Shown one piece after another: positions 45,170-56,239 of a stretch of 64,000 nt of DNA. The first letter of the stretch is position 1. Each line of letters begins with the position of its first letter. A model generated the notes under the pieces. The model ran no database searches. It saw only the letters and a program-made list of their open reading frames with translations, and had not been told where the DNA came from. Both the position numbers and the translations under genes were made by a program. Origin of the DNA: Gnetum montanum. Lineage: Eukaryota > Streptophyta > Gnetopsida > Gnetales > Gnetaceae. The stretch lies in assembly GCA_015680685.1 (NCBI GenBank), contig MNCI01003331.1:123604-187603 (forward strand), given 5' to 3'.

Positions 45170-46200
45170 TGTTGTACATTATATACTATGGAAATAATTT
45201 TAGCTTCAGTTTTTGGGAGACTAACAAAAATTTACTTCTTTAACTTCTAGTATATAGGATTAGGACCATGATATATGATTGCTCATTAAGTATAACTCTA
45301 GCCTGTTTAGCGTCCAAATATGCATAAGAAATTTCATCTCCATTGGAGAAATTTAATCCTTAATTTATAATCAACTTTGCATACCTTAACATATGTAATG
45401 ATGCTTTAAAATGTGACTTTCTTGGCTTTCTCATGAACCTAAATATGGAAGATGTAGTAAACACTAGGTTAAGTCTTGTTTAACATAAAAGTTTGAGTTA
45501 TCTAATAATTCTTCTATAATTTGATGCATTAATAAATAGTGTGTCATTTCTTAAGGTTAATTTCATGTTTGGGTGAAGTGGAACATTTATTATTTTTACA
45601 TCACATATCCCATACTAATCAACTAGTGATTCTACAAATTTTTTTGATGAATTCTAAGAAATCATTCAACTTTATTGACTTATATTTTAAGAAAACATTA
45701 GAGCAAACTCATGTCTTTTATCTCAAATTCAGTTTTCATATTAGTTTTAACTCTTTAATCAGAATATCATTGGTTGTAATGAAAAATAGATCATGTACAT
45801 AAAGTGAAATCATTATAAAATTTGTACCATTATGCTTATGATATAGTATATGCTCAAATAGGCATAGCGTACCTTTTTTAGTTTATAAATCTTATTTTCT
45901 TATTCTTCCTAAATGAAGCTAAAGAGTTAATAAACATACATGTTCTCTTCTAAATTTTCATTTAGAAATGTTGTATTTAAATCCATTTGATATAATTTAA
46001 GATATTTATGGATTACTAGAAACATCATCAATTTGATAGTTTCAAATCTTACTATTAGTGTAAATATATTCTTATAATTGATATGCTTATATTTGTTAAA
46101 ACCTATTGCAAATAGTGTTATCTTGTAGTTAGAAATTAGTAATATTAATATCCAATTCAAGAAACTTTCAAGTAGAAAGAAAAGAAGAAACAATCATTAA
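45170..46200 (-). pseudogene. Copia RT-RNase H remnant (minus strand)
   Basis: Minus-strand reading from 46193: NYKNIFTLIVRFETIKLMMF, LKLYQMDLNTTFLNENLEE (the first catalytic-Asp block of Copia RT, 45927-46100), then NFIMISLYVHDLFFI near 45785-45835 (YVHD for YVDD). After frame changes come YRRIIR near 45525, FRFMRKPRKSHFKASLHMLRY near 45375-45440 and ISYAYLDAKQARV near 45305-45345 (RNase H start). No LTRs recognised. It probably continues left into the gap region. Confidence 0.78.
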
Positions 46201-46204
46201 TCAT

Positions 46205-46633
46205 TTAGTCTCTTCTTCCAAAAAAGTTAAAGATGTACTTTATTCATTTTATGAATTGGTGGATGGATGTATTATTATTTGATCCTAATTCATCATTATT
46301 TTTATTATTTTATTCATTTTTACATTGGAAATTACTCTTCAATGTCCCCTAGAATGATCATAATTACTTTTATATAAATTCTAAGTTCATACTATGATGT
46401 AATGCTTAGTTTCTCAACTATAAAGATTGATTGTGAATTTTTCAAGCTCTTTTTGTTCTCCTAACACTTTATCTTCCTTAAGTTTATGTTCTCAAGTCAT
46501 ATTCAAACATAATTGTTACCAAGTTTATTAAAACATCAATTTTCTCATCTCCATCAAGTTATTAACATTATCTTCATTCATGAATTTTATCAACATTCTC
46601 AAGATTAGTAAGTTTGTTTACCACTTCTATGCA
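46205..46633. other. Unassigned AT-rich sequence
   Basis: No feature recognised between the Copia remnant and the long LTR. Confidence 0.4.
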
Positions 46634-48633
46634 TGTAACACCTTAATGTTTTGAACCTACGATCTCTAGTTTGTTATTTAATTTCTTATGCTTAGTTATT
46701 AAGAAAAAGATAATATCTACTATAAAATATTAATAATATATTTCATGCTACTAGTAGTTAATGGTATTGAATTCTAACATCTTTCTCATGCTTATACTTA
46801 GAGTTGTGCATCTTGAGGTGTGAACTCTTGACTCCTTGTTTACATGTATTAGCATTTTTATACATCATAGTGTATTCCTTATAAGCTTGTATGCAATGTA
46901 TCTTGATACAAGCCTTGATGTATTAGTAAGTATACATGTTTTATTATGACTCATGTTTCTTAAGATTTGGAAATAATATTTTTTTATATTTATTTTCTTA
47001 ATTATTATTTCTTACCATTTAATAATACGTAGTGCCTCTTGTAAAGGATAGGATAGTATTTTATTAATTTTTAATATATTTTATTTAATTAATATTTCTA
47101 AGTTTTTTGAGTTTGAAATTATGTAAGAATATGATTATGAGACATGTTAAATAGATATTTGGGTTTTATTTCAAATATCTTTTTATTTCCTCTTGAAAAC
47201 CATTCTTGGACATGTGACTTATTCTAGTATTCTCTTGATGACTTTAATCCATTGGTTGACCCTCAGACCTCTTTTTGGATACATGTTAGTAGATTTTTAG
47301 AAAATAGAATATTAATTCTTTATTCTTGAAATTTCTTAAACTATACCTCTTATTCCTATAAGTAATTAACAACATAGATCTCTTAGCATCAATTATGCAT
47401 CTCTCTCTTTCATGCTTATTCTTATGACTATGCTTAGTGGATTTCTTGAAGGTTTTTAGATCTAAACCTATTATTGGTTATCAAGGCATGGATCTTAATT
47501 AATATCATATATAGAGAAAATAAATATTCTTTCTTCCATGAATTCTACAAGCAACTTTTTGTTTTAAACCTACTTACCTTATTTTTAGCTCTTAGATGTC
47601 ATTATTAATCTAACCCTTCATTTATGTTGTTAATCTAACCTTGATTTTCTATTATGTATATCATATTTCATCATTTTCATGTTTTTTGCTTACATTTTCC
47701 ACACTTTTTTGTATCCTTTGCTTGTAACATCTAGTGGTAGTGGTGAATCTAGTATCTTAAAGCATCGTAACCTATGATTTTAACATATATAGGGGTCATG
47801 ATAAAAGTCACAATGAAAATCATGTACATTTTTTAGAGCAAAATGGGCATGACAGCATTTGATAGGAGCAATGAATTTAGATGACAAATGGGATCAAACA
47901 TTTTGGATGTGTATGCATGTGTTCAACATGTCAAAAAGCTTAGGAGCAATGAATAGAAAGAATTAATCATGATTTGTAATAGAGGCAACTGTTATAGTGG
48001 CTAGAACTTCATGACTAATCATCATGATGCATTTAATGTTAAAACTAATTCTAGGATGGTGGTGAGGAACTAGGACCTAACAAAACTATAGGGTTAATAC
48101 TAGCCATAATGTAATCCAATAGTTAGTTTGAACATGCATGAGGGTTTCTAACTCAATAATTATACTTGTCTTGCATTAGGGTTGCCCTAGATAGAAAACG
48201 TTATTACACCAAATAGCCCTTGATAACTAGTTAGTTTAGTATTAGTCTTATAGTTCTTCCAAATGTCTAATCCTAGAAACCTTACAGGAAAATACACAAA
48301 TAGTAAAAATCATGAATTAATGATACATTATTGTATTAATAGTAATGTTAATGATTTTAGTTAATGGATATGTTTTGAATAATGGTTTGATTAATTAGTA
48401 ATTATTGTTGGTTCTAATAGTGGATTTTGTAGCATGGATGACATCTTATAGCTTGTTCTAGATAGCACCAATGTGATTTCCTACACTATGAAGGTGTTCT
48501 AATGTTACTTACATGTGTTTTATGTAGAGATTAGTTAGGAGGCTTGAATGGAGATTCTCAGTGATCTTGTACATGTTAGATCATACTAAGGTACAAAAGC
48601 ATTAACATTTAAAAAAGCTTTGTAGACAAAGGA
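46634..48633 (+). repeat. Long LTR, older copy, left segment
   Basis: It starts TGTAACACCTTAATGTTTTG (46634), matching the minus-strand start of the younger copy TGTAACACCTTCATGTTTC. Many blocks align with the reverse complement of 49000-51055, for example CATCAATTATGC near 47387, GAGGCTTGAATGGAG near 48540 and AATCCAATAGTTA near 48114. The copy is interrupted at 48633 by the younger copy and resumes at 51056. No coding sequence. Confidence 0.85.
48629..48633. other. Target-site duplication AAGGA, left
   Basis: It directly precedes TGTTACACCC. The partner is at 51056-51060. Confidence 0.85.
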
Positions 48634-51055
48634 TGTTACACCCTGAAATTAATCATAGATAAATTTATGAAATCACTTAAAGAACATATTTAAATTTCTT
48701 AGAGATTCATATATTCTCTATGAAAAACATAAAATCCAAAAATTAAATCCTTGGATAACCTTAAATTACTATGTATGATACCTTATAATCTATTAAGCAT
48801 ACTTAAACAACTATAATGAATACTTAAAAATTTATACTATATTATGCCAACTTTATAAATAAAAATCCTTATGATTTAAGTTATAAGAGATACATAATAT
48901 AACCACATGATCCATTTTATAATTTAATAACATCACTCCATAATTACAATAGTGTCTAAATCCTTTGATCATAAAGCATACATAATCACCTATGCTCCTA
49001 TAGCATGCTTCAATCTAGCAACTACATCAACACTTAGAACTCCATTCAAGCCTCCTAACTAAAACATCTATATGAAACACATGTAGAAAGGGTTAGAACA
49101 CCTTCACTATAGAAGAAACCACCTTGATGCCACTTGGAATAAAGCCAATAGATGGAAGGCCATTTTGTAAAGCATACTATTAGAACTAAGAGAAACTACA
49201 ATTAACTTAATTATTAATCAAGTTCAATAATATTACCTTGAATGAATAAATTATAATATTAAATTTTTCATTAATGAATTGGTTATTACATTAACTAGGA
49301 TTTGTATACAATGATATTTCATAAGTTACCTCATCAAATGTTAGAATAATGGTAAGGTTGATACTAACTTAACTAGCCCACATGTAAGATAAGAACAATT
49401 ATTGACTTATAAAACCTGATGCATGTATAGAATAACTATTGGATTATGTTATGGAAGATCTTAGATTCTGACTATCACCTAAGGTTTCTTGATGTCAGCT
49501 ACATGTCACTAGGTTCATAGAATCCTCTAAATTAATTCTACCATAACAAGGACAAGCAAGGTAGCACACCATTAGGTTGAAAAAAATTTCTAAATAAATT
49601 ATACCATGACCAAAACCTATATGTTTTTTGTATTCGTTACTTATTCTACAATTCATATTAATTAATCAACTCTAAAGGTTATATTTCCTAGCTTTTCAAC
49701 ATTATGAACATACCCATAAATGTCTTGAATATCAGCTAGCCATCATCTTTGAAGAACTCCATCAATGTTTGATTCCATATGTGTGTTGTTGCTCCAAAAA
49801 ATGTGCTCAAAATATATCATGAATTTTTTTGGAACCTCTACATCCATCACAACCTAGGTCATGATGCACCTAGTAATTGCCACTATTGTTGCCATTAGAA
49901 GGAGAAGATGCATGTCAAAGAAGAAGTTGAAAATCAAAGTAGAAAATTATAAAAATCATTAATTACTAATAGATTTAGTTAAATAAGGGTTAGATCAACA
50001 AAATGTTAACAATGCAAATCATTAGAAAATAAAAGTACATATAAGAAGGTAAGTTACTCATTAGAATTGATGAAATCAAGAATATTTTCTCTACCTTAAC
50101 AGATCAGTTGAGATCCAAGCTTTTCCAAGAAAGAATAAGTTCAAATATAGAAACCATTCAAAATATTTATCATACATAGTTGTAATCAAGTGAATGAAAG
50201 ATAGTGCAAAGCATAATTGATGCTAAGGAGGTTATCATTACCAAGTAGTTATAGTGATAAGAGGTAGTTTTGGGTATTTCTACAAATGAAAAATTAATTA
50301 TATATTTTCTAAAATTAGGTAACATGTATCCATAAAAGACTTTAGTAGTCAACTAATGAGTCAAGTCACCAAGTTAACATGAGAATAAGCTCACATGTCC
50401 AAAAATGGATTTCAATATAAAATAAAAGAATAACTAGAACAAACCTCAAATATTTATTTAACATGACTAATAACCATATTTCAACTTTATTCAAAAAACC
50501 TTAGAATAAAATAATAAATAAAAACATAAATAAATACTAGCAATGGACCACCATCATCCTTCCAACCCATTCCTTTGCTAAAGACACCTAGCATTAGCAA
50601 ATACTAAAAATTAATAATCAAGAAAAGAAATAAAAAATAACAATATTTCTAAATATGCAACAAGATAAAATTCCAAGATCCTAATCTTAGGAAGCATATT
50701 CTCAAAACATAATCAAACATGAATACCTATCAAAAATTATAAGGGTCTAACCTTACCAATACGTAAAGGGTTGTTCCAAGATCCATTCTATGCAAGATTA
50801 TAAGAAAAGATACTATGAGATACCAACTATAATTGAAATATCAATGCATCAAAAATACATATAAATGAGTCAAGGGCTAAAACCTTAAGATGTAAAACCA
50901 TAAACATAAGCATAAAAGATGTTAGAATACACTAGCAAGATACAACATAACATAAACCATATTATGTAAATATACACTCTTATGCTAATGTACTTTAGCA
51001 TAAGAAATTAATTAATAATCCTAAAATAATATGTTTGAAACATGAAGGTGTTACA
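48634..51055 (-). repeat. Long LTR, younger copy (2422 bp), inserted in inverted orientation
   Basis: On the minus strand it reads TGTAACACC...GGGTGTAACA. On the plus strand it runs from TGTTACACCC (48634) to GGTGTTACA (51055) and is flanked by the direct repeat AAGGA (48629-48633 and 51056-51060), a 5-bp target-site duplication as made by LTR-element integrase. There is no internal region, so it is a solo LTR. It has no ORF of note. A length of 2.4 kb is typical of large Gypsy elements. Confidence 0.88.
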
Positions 51056-51060
51056 AAGGA
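51056..51060. other. Target-site duplication AAGGA, right
   Basis: It directly follows GGTGTTACA; host sequence (the older LTR) continues TCTAAG. Confidence 0.85.
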
Positions 51061-51363
51061 TCTAAGTGTTATTTTATTATAGAAGCCATGTTATGGATTT
51101 ATAACTCAACATTATGATTTACTTGCGTATCTCTTGTAATGTGTACATTAAGGTTTTGTACCTATGTTGTTGGTATATCATGATTTACTCTTTATGATTT
51201 GTTCAATTATGATTATTGGATTAGAAGATTTCATAAATAATTATTTACTTTTTTTGTATGACTCAATTTTATTATTTTTAGTTATATATATTAATTACCA
51301 AGAAATTTAATTATCTCCCTTAAGAAATTTTATAAATTTATTTATGGTTAATTTAAGATATAA
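51056..51363 (+). repeat. Long LTR, older copy, right segment
   Basis: It continues the older LTR after the insertion: AAGGATCTAAGTGTTATT corresponds to AAGGATTTAGACACTATT in the reverse complement of the younger copy, and TTTATAAATTTATTTATGG corresponds to its final 40 bases. The terminal GGTGTAACA is degraded to about 51363. Confidence 0.7.
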
Positions 51364-51539
51364 TATTTTTAGTTTAAAATATTAATTCCTTATTTTTATT
51401 GGAGACCAAAATTCATCAAAAAAATTTCTTTATAATTCCATTAGATATTCAAGCTAAATTATTCAATTCCTCATTCTAGGTCAGCTAGCTTCCCTAGGCA
51501 TCTTTAATAATCCATCATGTATTAAAATTCAAGTTAAGA

Positions 51540-52010
51540 ATTTGTGGATATTAAAGTTTTTTGTCTTTAAATGACCTAACCATAAATCATGATATTATTA
51601 ATAGATTAATCACAACTTTTGGCCTGTTAAGAATTATATCATAAGGTAATCACAACTTGTTGTCAATATTATTTATTAGCTTCTATAATTAACCATAAGT
51701 TGACCGTTACTTGTGGTTCTCATCATGACTTGTGATTTTTTTAGAAAGGTAAGGCACATACATCATGACCCGTGGAGCACTTATGGTACTCATGTGGTAT
51801 CATAAGTTCTAATTTTTCTTTGTTTTAGGTAAACCATGATTCCTAGTTCCAAGAAAATCATAATTCATGGTGGTTGTTTTTCTTTATTTCTTTTAACCAT
51901 GACTTGTGATCTAGTTGTGGTTAATAAATTACAACTTGGGTGTAATACTATAAATCATGATAAACCAAAATTTCGTTTTTTTTTTTTTTTGCATCATTTT
52001 GCTAAGAAAC
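51540..52010 (+). promoter_or_regulatory. ACTTGTGGT/ATCATGA motif array upstream of a TATA box
   Basis: About ten degenerate copies of an imperfect palindrome resembling ACCATGACTTGTGGT, in both orientations: ATCACAACTTGTTG near 51651, TTACTTGTGGTTC near 51706, ATCATGACTTGTGAT near 51722, ATCATGACCCGTGG near 51762, CATGTGGTATCATAAG near 51790, ACCATGATTCC near 51834, TAATTCATGGTGG near 51859, ACCATGACTTGTGATC near 51897, GTTGTGGTTAAT near 51914, TACAACTTGGG near 51930. It occupies the same position relative to the TATA box at 52214 as the AGACATCT array does in the 3' LTR of the same element. Confidence 0.65.
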
Positions 52011-52154
52011 TTTTTATGATTTGATATAGAAAATCTCATCATCCATCCTTTCCCTAGAATTAGAGCTTAGTTCACCATTAACCATTAGTTGCAACAAAGA
52101 AATAGCAAAATGTCCCATCATATTTAGTGAGAAATAGCATCTCCTTCAAATTTG

Positions 52155-52485
52155 AATGGACATTAACTTAAATGATCAATTAGAGGGAAGATGAAGAGAT
52201 AAGGGGAAAAAGGTATAAATAGACCTCTTGGGTCTTCAATTCAATGAAGAGAGTCAAAAGAGAGTTTAGAGAAAAAAAAAAGAGAGTGTGTAGGGAGATG
52301 AGAGAAGAGTAGAGAAATAGATAGAGTCTTGGTTTGGTGCCTTGATGATCATCCTTATGAGTGTGTGACAGTTGGATTGAAATCTCTTGTCTATCCTTGG
52401 GAATTATGTTTCCTTTCATATGTAAATTCTCCATTTGAGCAAGAATAAAGCTTTCATTTTTCTTTTCTTATTCAAATTTGCTAGG
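52155..52485 (+). repeat. 5' LTR (TATA box onward) of the gag-only element
   Basis: It aligns with 55858-56191 over its whole length: AGATGAAGAGATA, TATAAATAGACCTCTTGG, GAGAGTCAAAAGAGAGT, GGTGCCTTGATGATCATCC, CTTGTCTATCCTTGGGAATT and AATAAAGCTTTCATTTT. TATAAAT at 52214-52220 is a consensus TATA box, and AATAAA near 52444 could serve polyadenylation. The two ends diverge after TTCAAATTTGCTA. The U3 portion upstream of about 52150 does not match the 3' LTR. Confidence 0.85.
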
Positions 52486-52585
52486 GTTTGAAGATCTTAT
52501 GCTCATTTATCTTAAGATCTAAGAAGTTCTTGTCTCATGAAAATTTCACCTTTCCTTGTAGAATTTTATGAAAATTTCCTTTTAG

Positions 52586-53720
52586 ATGCCTCCAAAGAAG
52601 AAGATAGTTCAAGCTTTGTCAAGATACATAGATGATATTAGAAATTCTCTCAAGCTCATTGTTGAGAAAGTTGAAAAATCTTGAAGAGAACAAAAGACAT
52701 GTTAAAGAATCCAAGAAAGGGTACAAGTCATGTAATTCTTCAAGACATTTCTAAATGCCATCCCTTGAAGATGATATTCCTTTTGAAGATGAATATTTTG
52801 GAGAAGGAGAAGCTCAATATGATTTTTTTATTCATGCTCTTAGTACTAAAAATAAGTCTCAAGGTTTCATTTTTCCTAGGAAAGGAAAAAGAAACTTCCT
52901 TCTAAGCCTCAAAGGAAGTAAGGTGAAGGAATTGAAGTCACTCTTGCAATAGCTTTTAGACATGCTTCAATGATGCCTCATGTTGAAGTCAAATCCTTCA
53001 ATGGCATTGAAGGAACTAAAGATTTTCTCTCTTGGCTAAATATGATTAACAAGTACTTTGAACATGAAGATGTGGAAAATCATCATAAGGTGTCTTTTTC
53101 TAAAACCAAATTATTAGGCATAGAAAATGTATGGTGGGATAAGGAACGTCATTCTTACAAGGTGAATAATGATACTCCTATCAAGGATTGGTCTTTAATG
53201 TAGTTCATGCTTAAGAAAAATTTTGAGAAGACTCATCATAAATAAGAGACCATCCGAAAATTGTAGTACCTAAGGCAAGGTAATAATAGTACGAAGGACT
53301 ACTACATGGATTTTTCTAAGTCTTTTCAACTTGAAAAAGTTCACTAGAATGATTATGAACAAACATTTAACTTTCAAGGAGGACTTAAAAGGGAGTATCA
53401 ACCAAAGCTAACCTTCTATGAGCCCCAAACATTGGATGAGGCTTTGAATTGACTCTTAAGGCTATAAAGAAAATTCAAGGCTATACTAGAGTTCCTAATT
53501 CTTCTAAGGGCAAGACCTCCAAAGCTTTTGAAGATGAGAAAGAAGCCAAGGAGAATGGAAATGCCAAGGAAGATACCAATGAGAAGTAAGAGAAGTTTAA
53601 GGATGACCAAGATTCTAAGAAAGACTACTCCAAGTATGGAAATGGTCAAGGAAATTGTGATGCCTCCAACCTTCAATGCTTCAATTGTGGTGAAAAGGGA
53701 CATAAATAATGGAAGTGTAA
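52586..53720 (+). pseudogene. Gypsy-type gag of the gag-only element
   Basis: It starts MPPKKKIVQALSRY at 52586. After several frame breaks the capsid region reads KSFNGIEGTKDFLSWLNMIN (52988-53045), NVWWDKERHSY and FNFQGGLKREYQPKL, the F-x-G-x-x-D...W-x-x-x-x...F-x-x-G-L block order of plant Gypsy Gag. Next is a Lys/Glu-rich linker, and then a CCHC knuckle CFNCGEKGHK-stop-WKC at 53673-53718 with all four zinc ligands present and one stop inside. It lies between matching LTRs, so it is the element's own gag. Confidence 0.75.
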
Positions 53721-55063
53721 TAAGCCAAAGGTTTCCAAGAAAAAGGAAATCCAAATCTTAGAAAAGGAAGAATCCTCCAATAAAGGTAGATCTCTTGTGA
53801 TTGAAGATGCAATAGGAATTAATTCTTGCACGTTTATGGGAAATGTAAATGTTAATCAAGGAAATGAGAAAGAAGAGAGATCTCATGAAGCAAAGATCAA
53901 TCACAAAATGAGTTTTCAAGTATCTCTTATTGAGAAAATGAGTGCTCAATACTCCAAGGTTTCAAGAAAGGAAACCAAGGACTTCATCAAAGGGACCAAG
54001 AGATCTTTAAGGTCTAAGATGATGTTTTTTGCTAATAAAAAAGAGTTCTTACCTCATGAGTCATGGGAGGTAAAGGATCCAAGCCAAAGGAGTGGTAAGG
54101 ATCAAGGGACTTCTTCAAGAAGGGTCAAGAGCATTACTAGAAGGTATGATTCTCATTATTTTTGCAATTTTTCTATACCTTGTGGCAAGGGAAAGGAGAT
54201 TTTAAGTCAAGTTGAGACAATCTCATGGGAGATAAGGGAGTCTTCTAGGCAAGGTATGTGGAAGAATGATTACTTTGATGATGTTTTTGATGAAAATGAT
54301 GTTAAAGCCATGGAGGAGAGTTTACCTTTTGAGCTAGTATCTCCAAAATGAAATGAAGAGCTTGTTGATGATTCCTTTGAAGAGGAGAAGACATTGGAAT
54401 TGGGAACTCCTATTTGGGATCTTGAACCTTCAAGATTTGATGAGATTGGACAACCACATGTTGAAGATCGAGTTGAACCAAAATTGGATGGGAGAAGCCA
54501 TGAATAGGTAAGTATGTGTGAGCTTTGCCTTGTTAATGGTAGTAATGTCTCTCATGTTGAAGCTAGTATGATGGATGCTAGTTTTTCACTTAAGCTTGGT
54601 AGTGGTTTATTCAATTGTGATGATAAGAATCATGATCATTGTGATGGGTTTGATGAAATTTTAAATCATGTTGTAAGTGATGAGAGTAATGTGATTTTTG
54701 ATGCCATTGTTAGTGAGAGAAAAGCTAATCATGGTAACGAATTTGATTTTGTATGGGATAATGATGGCTATGGTGTTAGTCATAGTAGAAATGTCATTAT
54801 TGATGTTGGAAAAGACATTGTAAATGATATGATTTTCCAGAAATTGAAGATGTTTTCTATGCATTATGACAAGGATGAATTTGTCAAAGGTGTTGAAGAA
54901 CTTGATTGTCTTGGCTATGAAATGGATGAATAGCATGAAGATAATCTACTTTGTGATGATGATGGTGAAGGGAAGCTAAGTAGTAATCTTCCAAACACCA
55001 AGAAGAAAAAGGTGAACAAGAGGAAAAAAGAATGGAAGAAGGGAAATAGATTTTATGAAACCT
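53721..55063 (+). pseudogene. Long C-terminal extension in frame with Gag, family unrecognised
   Basis: The zinc-knuckle frame stays open to the TAA at about 55063 except for three stops (54349, 54506, 54931), giving about 445 codons without a frameshift, far better kept than the upstream gag. One part (SKMMFFANKKEFL, near 54018-54055) resembles the short linker between protease and RT in some Gypsy elements, but protease, RT and IN are absent. The rest is acidic with an unusual Asp/Asn/His content (NCDDKNHDHCDGFDEIL) and ends in a Lys-rich tail (KKKKVNKRKKEWKKG). I recognise no domain. It may be a rearranged fusion that served a non-autonomous element. Confidence 0.5.
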
Positions 55064-55230
55064 AATCCTTTTGAATTTTCTTAATCTTCTTTTATTGCAA
55101 TTCATGGAAGAAACACATGGGATTTGGTGCTCTTAAAATGGAAGCATGGTGAATCCTTTTAGGGAAAAGACCACATCCACTCTTCTTTCATGAAATTTTC
55201 CATTGTGATGTAAGCACAAAATTGTGATAA

Positions 55231-55253
55231 TGTGTGTGTGTGTGTGTGTGTGT
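55231..55253. repeat. (TG)n microsatellite
   Basis: About 11 TG units in the 3' untranslated part of the gag-only element. Confidence 0.95.
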
Positions 55254-55453
55254 TTATGTGTGTCATGTAAGTATTGTGTTGTATGTTTATATGTGTTTGT
55301 GAGATAAGTTTGAATGAAAAAGATAAAATGTTATGCGCTCTAAACACTCCATGTGTGTTGTGATTTGGTTTGTGTGTGAATTATGGCCTATGTGAGGGGG
55401 CAACAGCTATTCTAATTGTAAAGGCATCTTGTGTGGGAATCAAAAGTCTTTTA

Positions 55454-55467
55454 AAGAAGGAGGGTAT
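55454..55467 (+). other. Polypurine tract of the gag-only element
   Basis: AAAGAAGGAGGGTAT directly precedes TGATGTGAACATC, the presumed 3' LTR start at 55468. Confidence 0.7.
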
Positions 55468-56191
55468 TGATGTGAACATCAAACAAGCCAAAGTAATATC
55501 TCTCCATTGATGGGATTTTTCCCTAGATTTTTGGCATTTTTGGAAGTGTTTTGAGGTCATTTTGATGACTATAAGATGTTCATGGGGCTATGGGAACTTT
55601 TTTGGAGGTATCCAAAGGTTCCATGTCTCAAAACAAGAATCTTTAACTTTGACCCTAGAAAGATAGACATTTATACTAATAGTTAGGCATCTACACTACA
55701 TATTAGACATATACTACACCTCAAAGACATCTACTCTAATAACTTTTGCACTCGAGAGAGATGTCTCATGTTTCCCCAGGACATCTACTTTGAGACACTT
55801 GGGAAAGATGCCTCCTGTTTCTTGAAGATGTCTCTTTCAGATTCTAACAAACATTAACTTAAATAACCAATAGGAAGAAAGATGAAGAGATAGGAGGAAA
55901 AGATATAAATAGACCTCTTGGACATTTAATTTTATGAAGAGAGTCAAAAGAGAGTCTAGAGAGAAAAAGAGAGAGTGTAGAAAGTTGAGAGAAGAGTAGA
56001 GGGAAAGAGATAGAGTCTTGGCATGGTGCCTTGATGATCATCCTTGTGAGTGTGTGATTGCTTTGATTCAATGTGTGAGAGTTGGATTGAATCTCTTGTC
56101 TATCCTTGGGAATTGTGCTTCCTTTCATTTGTAAATTATCCATTTGAGTAAGAATAAAGCTTTCATTTTCCTTTTCTTGTTCAAATTTGCT
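55468..56191 (+). repeat. 3' LTR of the gag-only element
   Basis: The start is set by the polypurine tract. The TATA box TATAAAT is at 55904-55910. The segment 55858-56191 matches the 5' LTR at 52155-52485, while the upstream U3 part differs entirely, holding the AGACATCT array. It ends about TTCAAATTTGCTA. No target-site duplication identified. Confidence 0.8.
55661..55835 (+). promoter_or_regulatory. AGACATCT motif array in the 3' LTR of the gag-only element
   Basis: Motif copies: TAGACAT near 55664, TAGGCATCTAC near 55684, TAGACATATAC near 55704, AAAGACATCTAC near 55723, AGATGTCTC near 55759, AGGACATCTAC near 55778, GAGACAC near 55792, AAGATGCCTCC near 55805 and AAGATGTCTC near 55825. Nine copies in both orientations, 70-240 bases upstream of the TATA box. 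The motif matches the arrays at 22.0 and 44.0 kb, which belong to a different LTR family. Confidence 0.75.
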
Positions 56192-56239
56192 ATTTTATGA
56201 CTTTGAGAGAGCTTGGATTGTGGAATCCATGGGAGCTCT

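Noticed and set aside
47800-49900. A single large foldback transposon or MITE
   Set aside because: The reverse-strand similarity is explained by an inverted LTR inserted in an older LTR of its own family, with a clear AAGGA duplication at the inner element's ends only.
55159-55347. Minus-strand open frame rich in Thr and His
   Set aside because: It is the translation of the (TG)n microsatellite.
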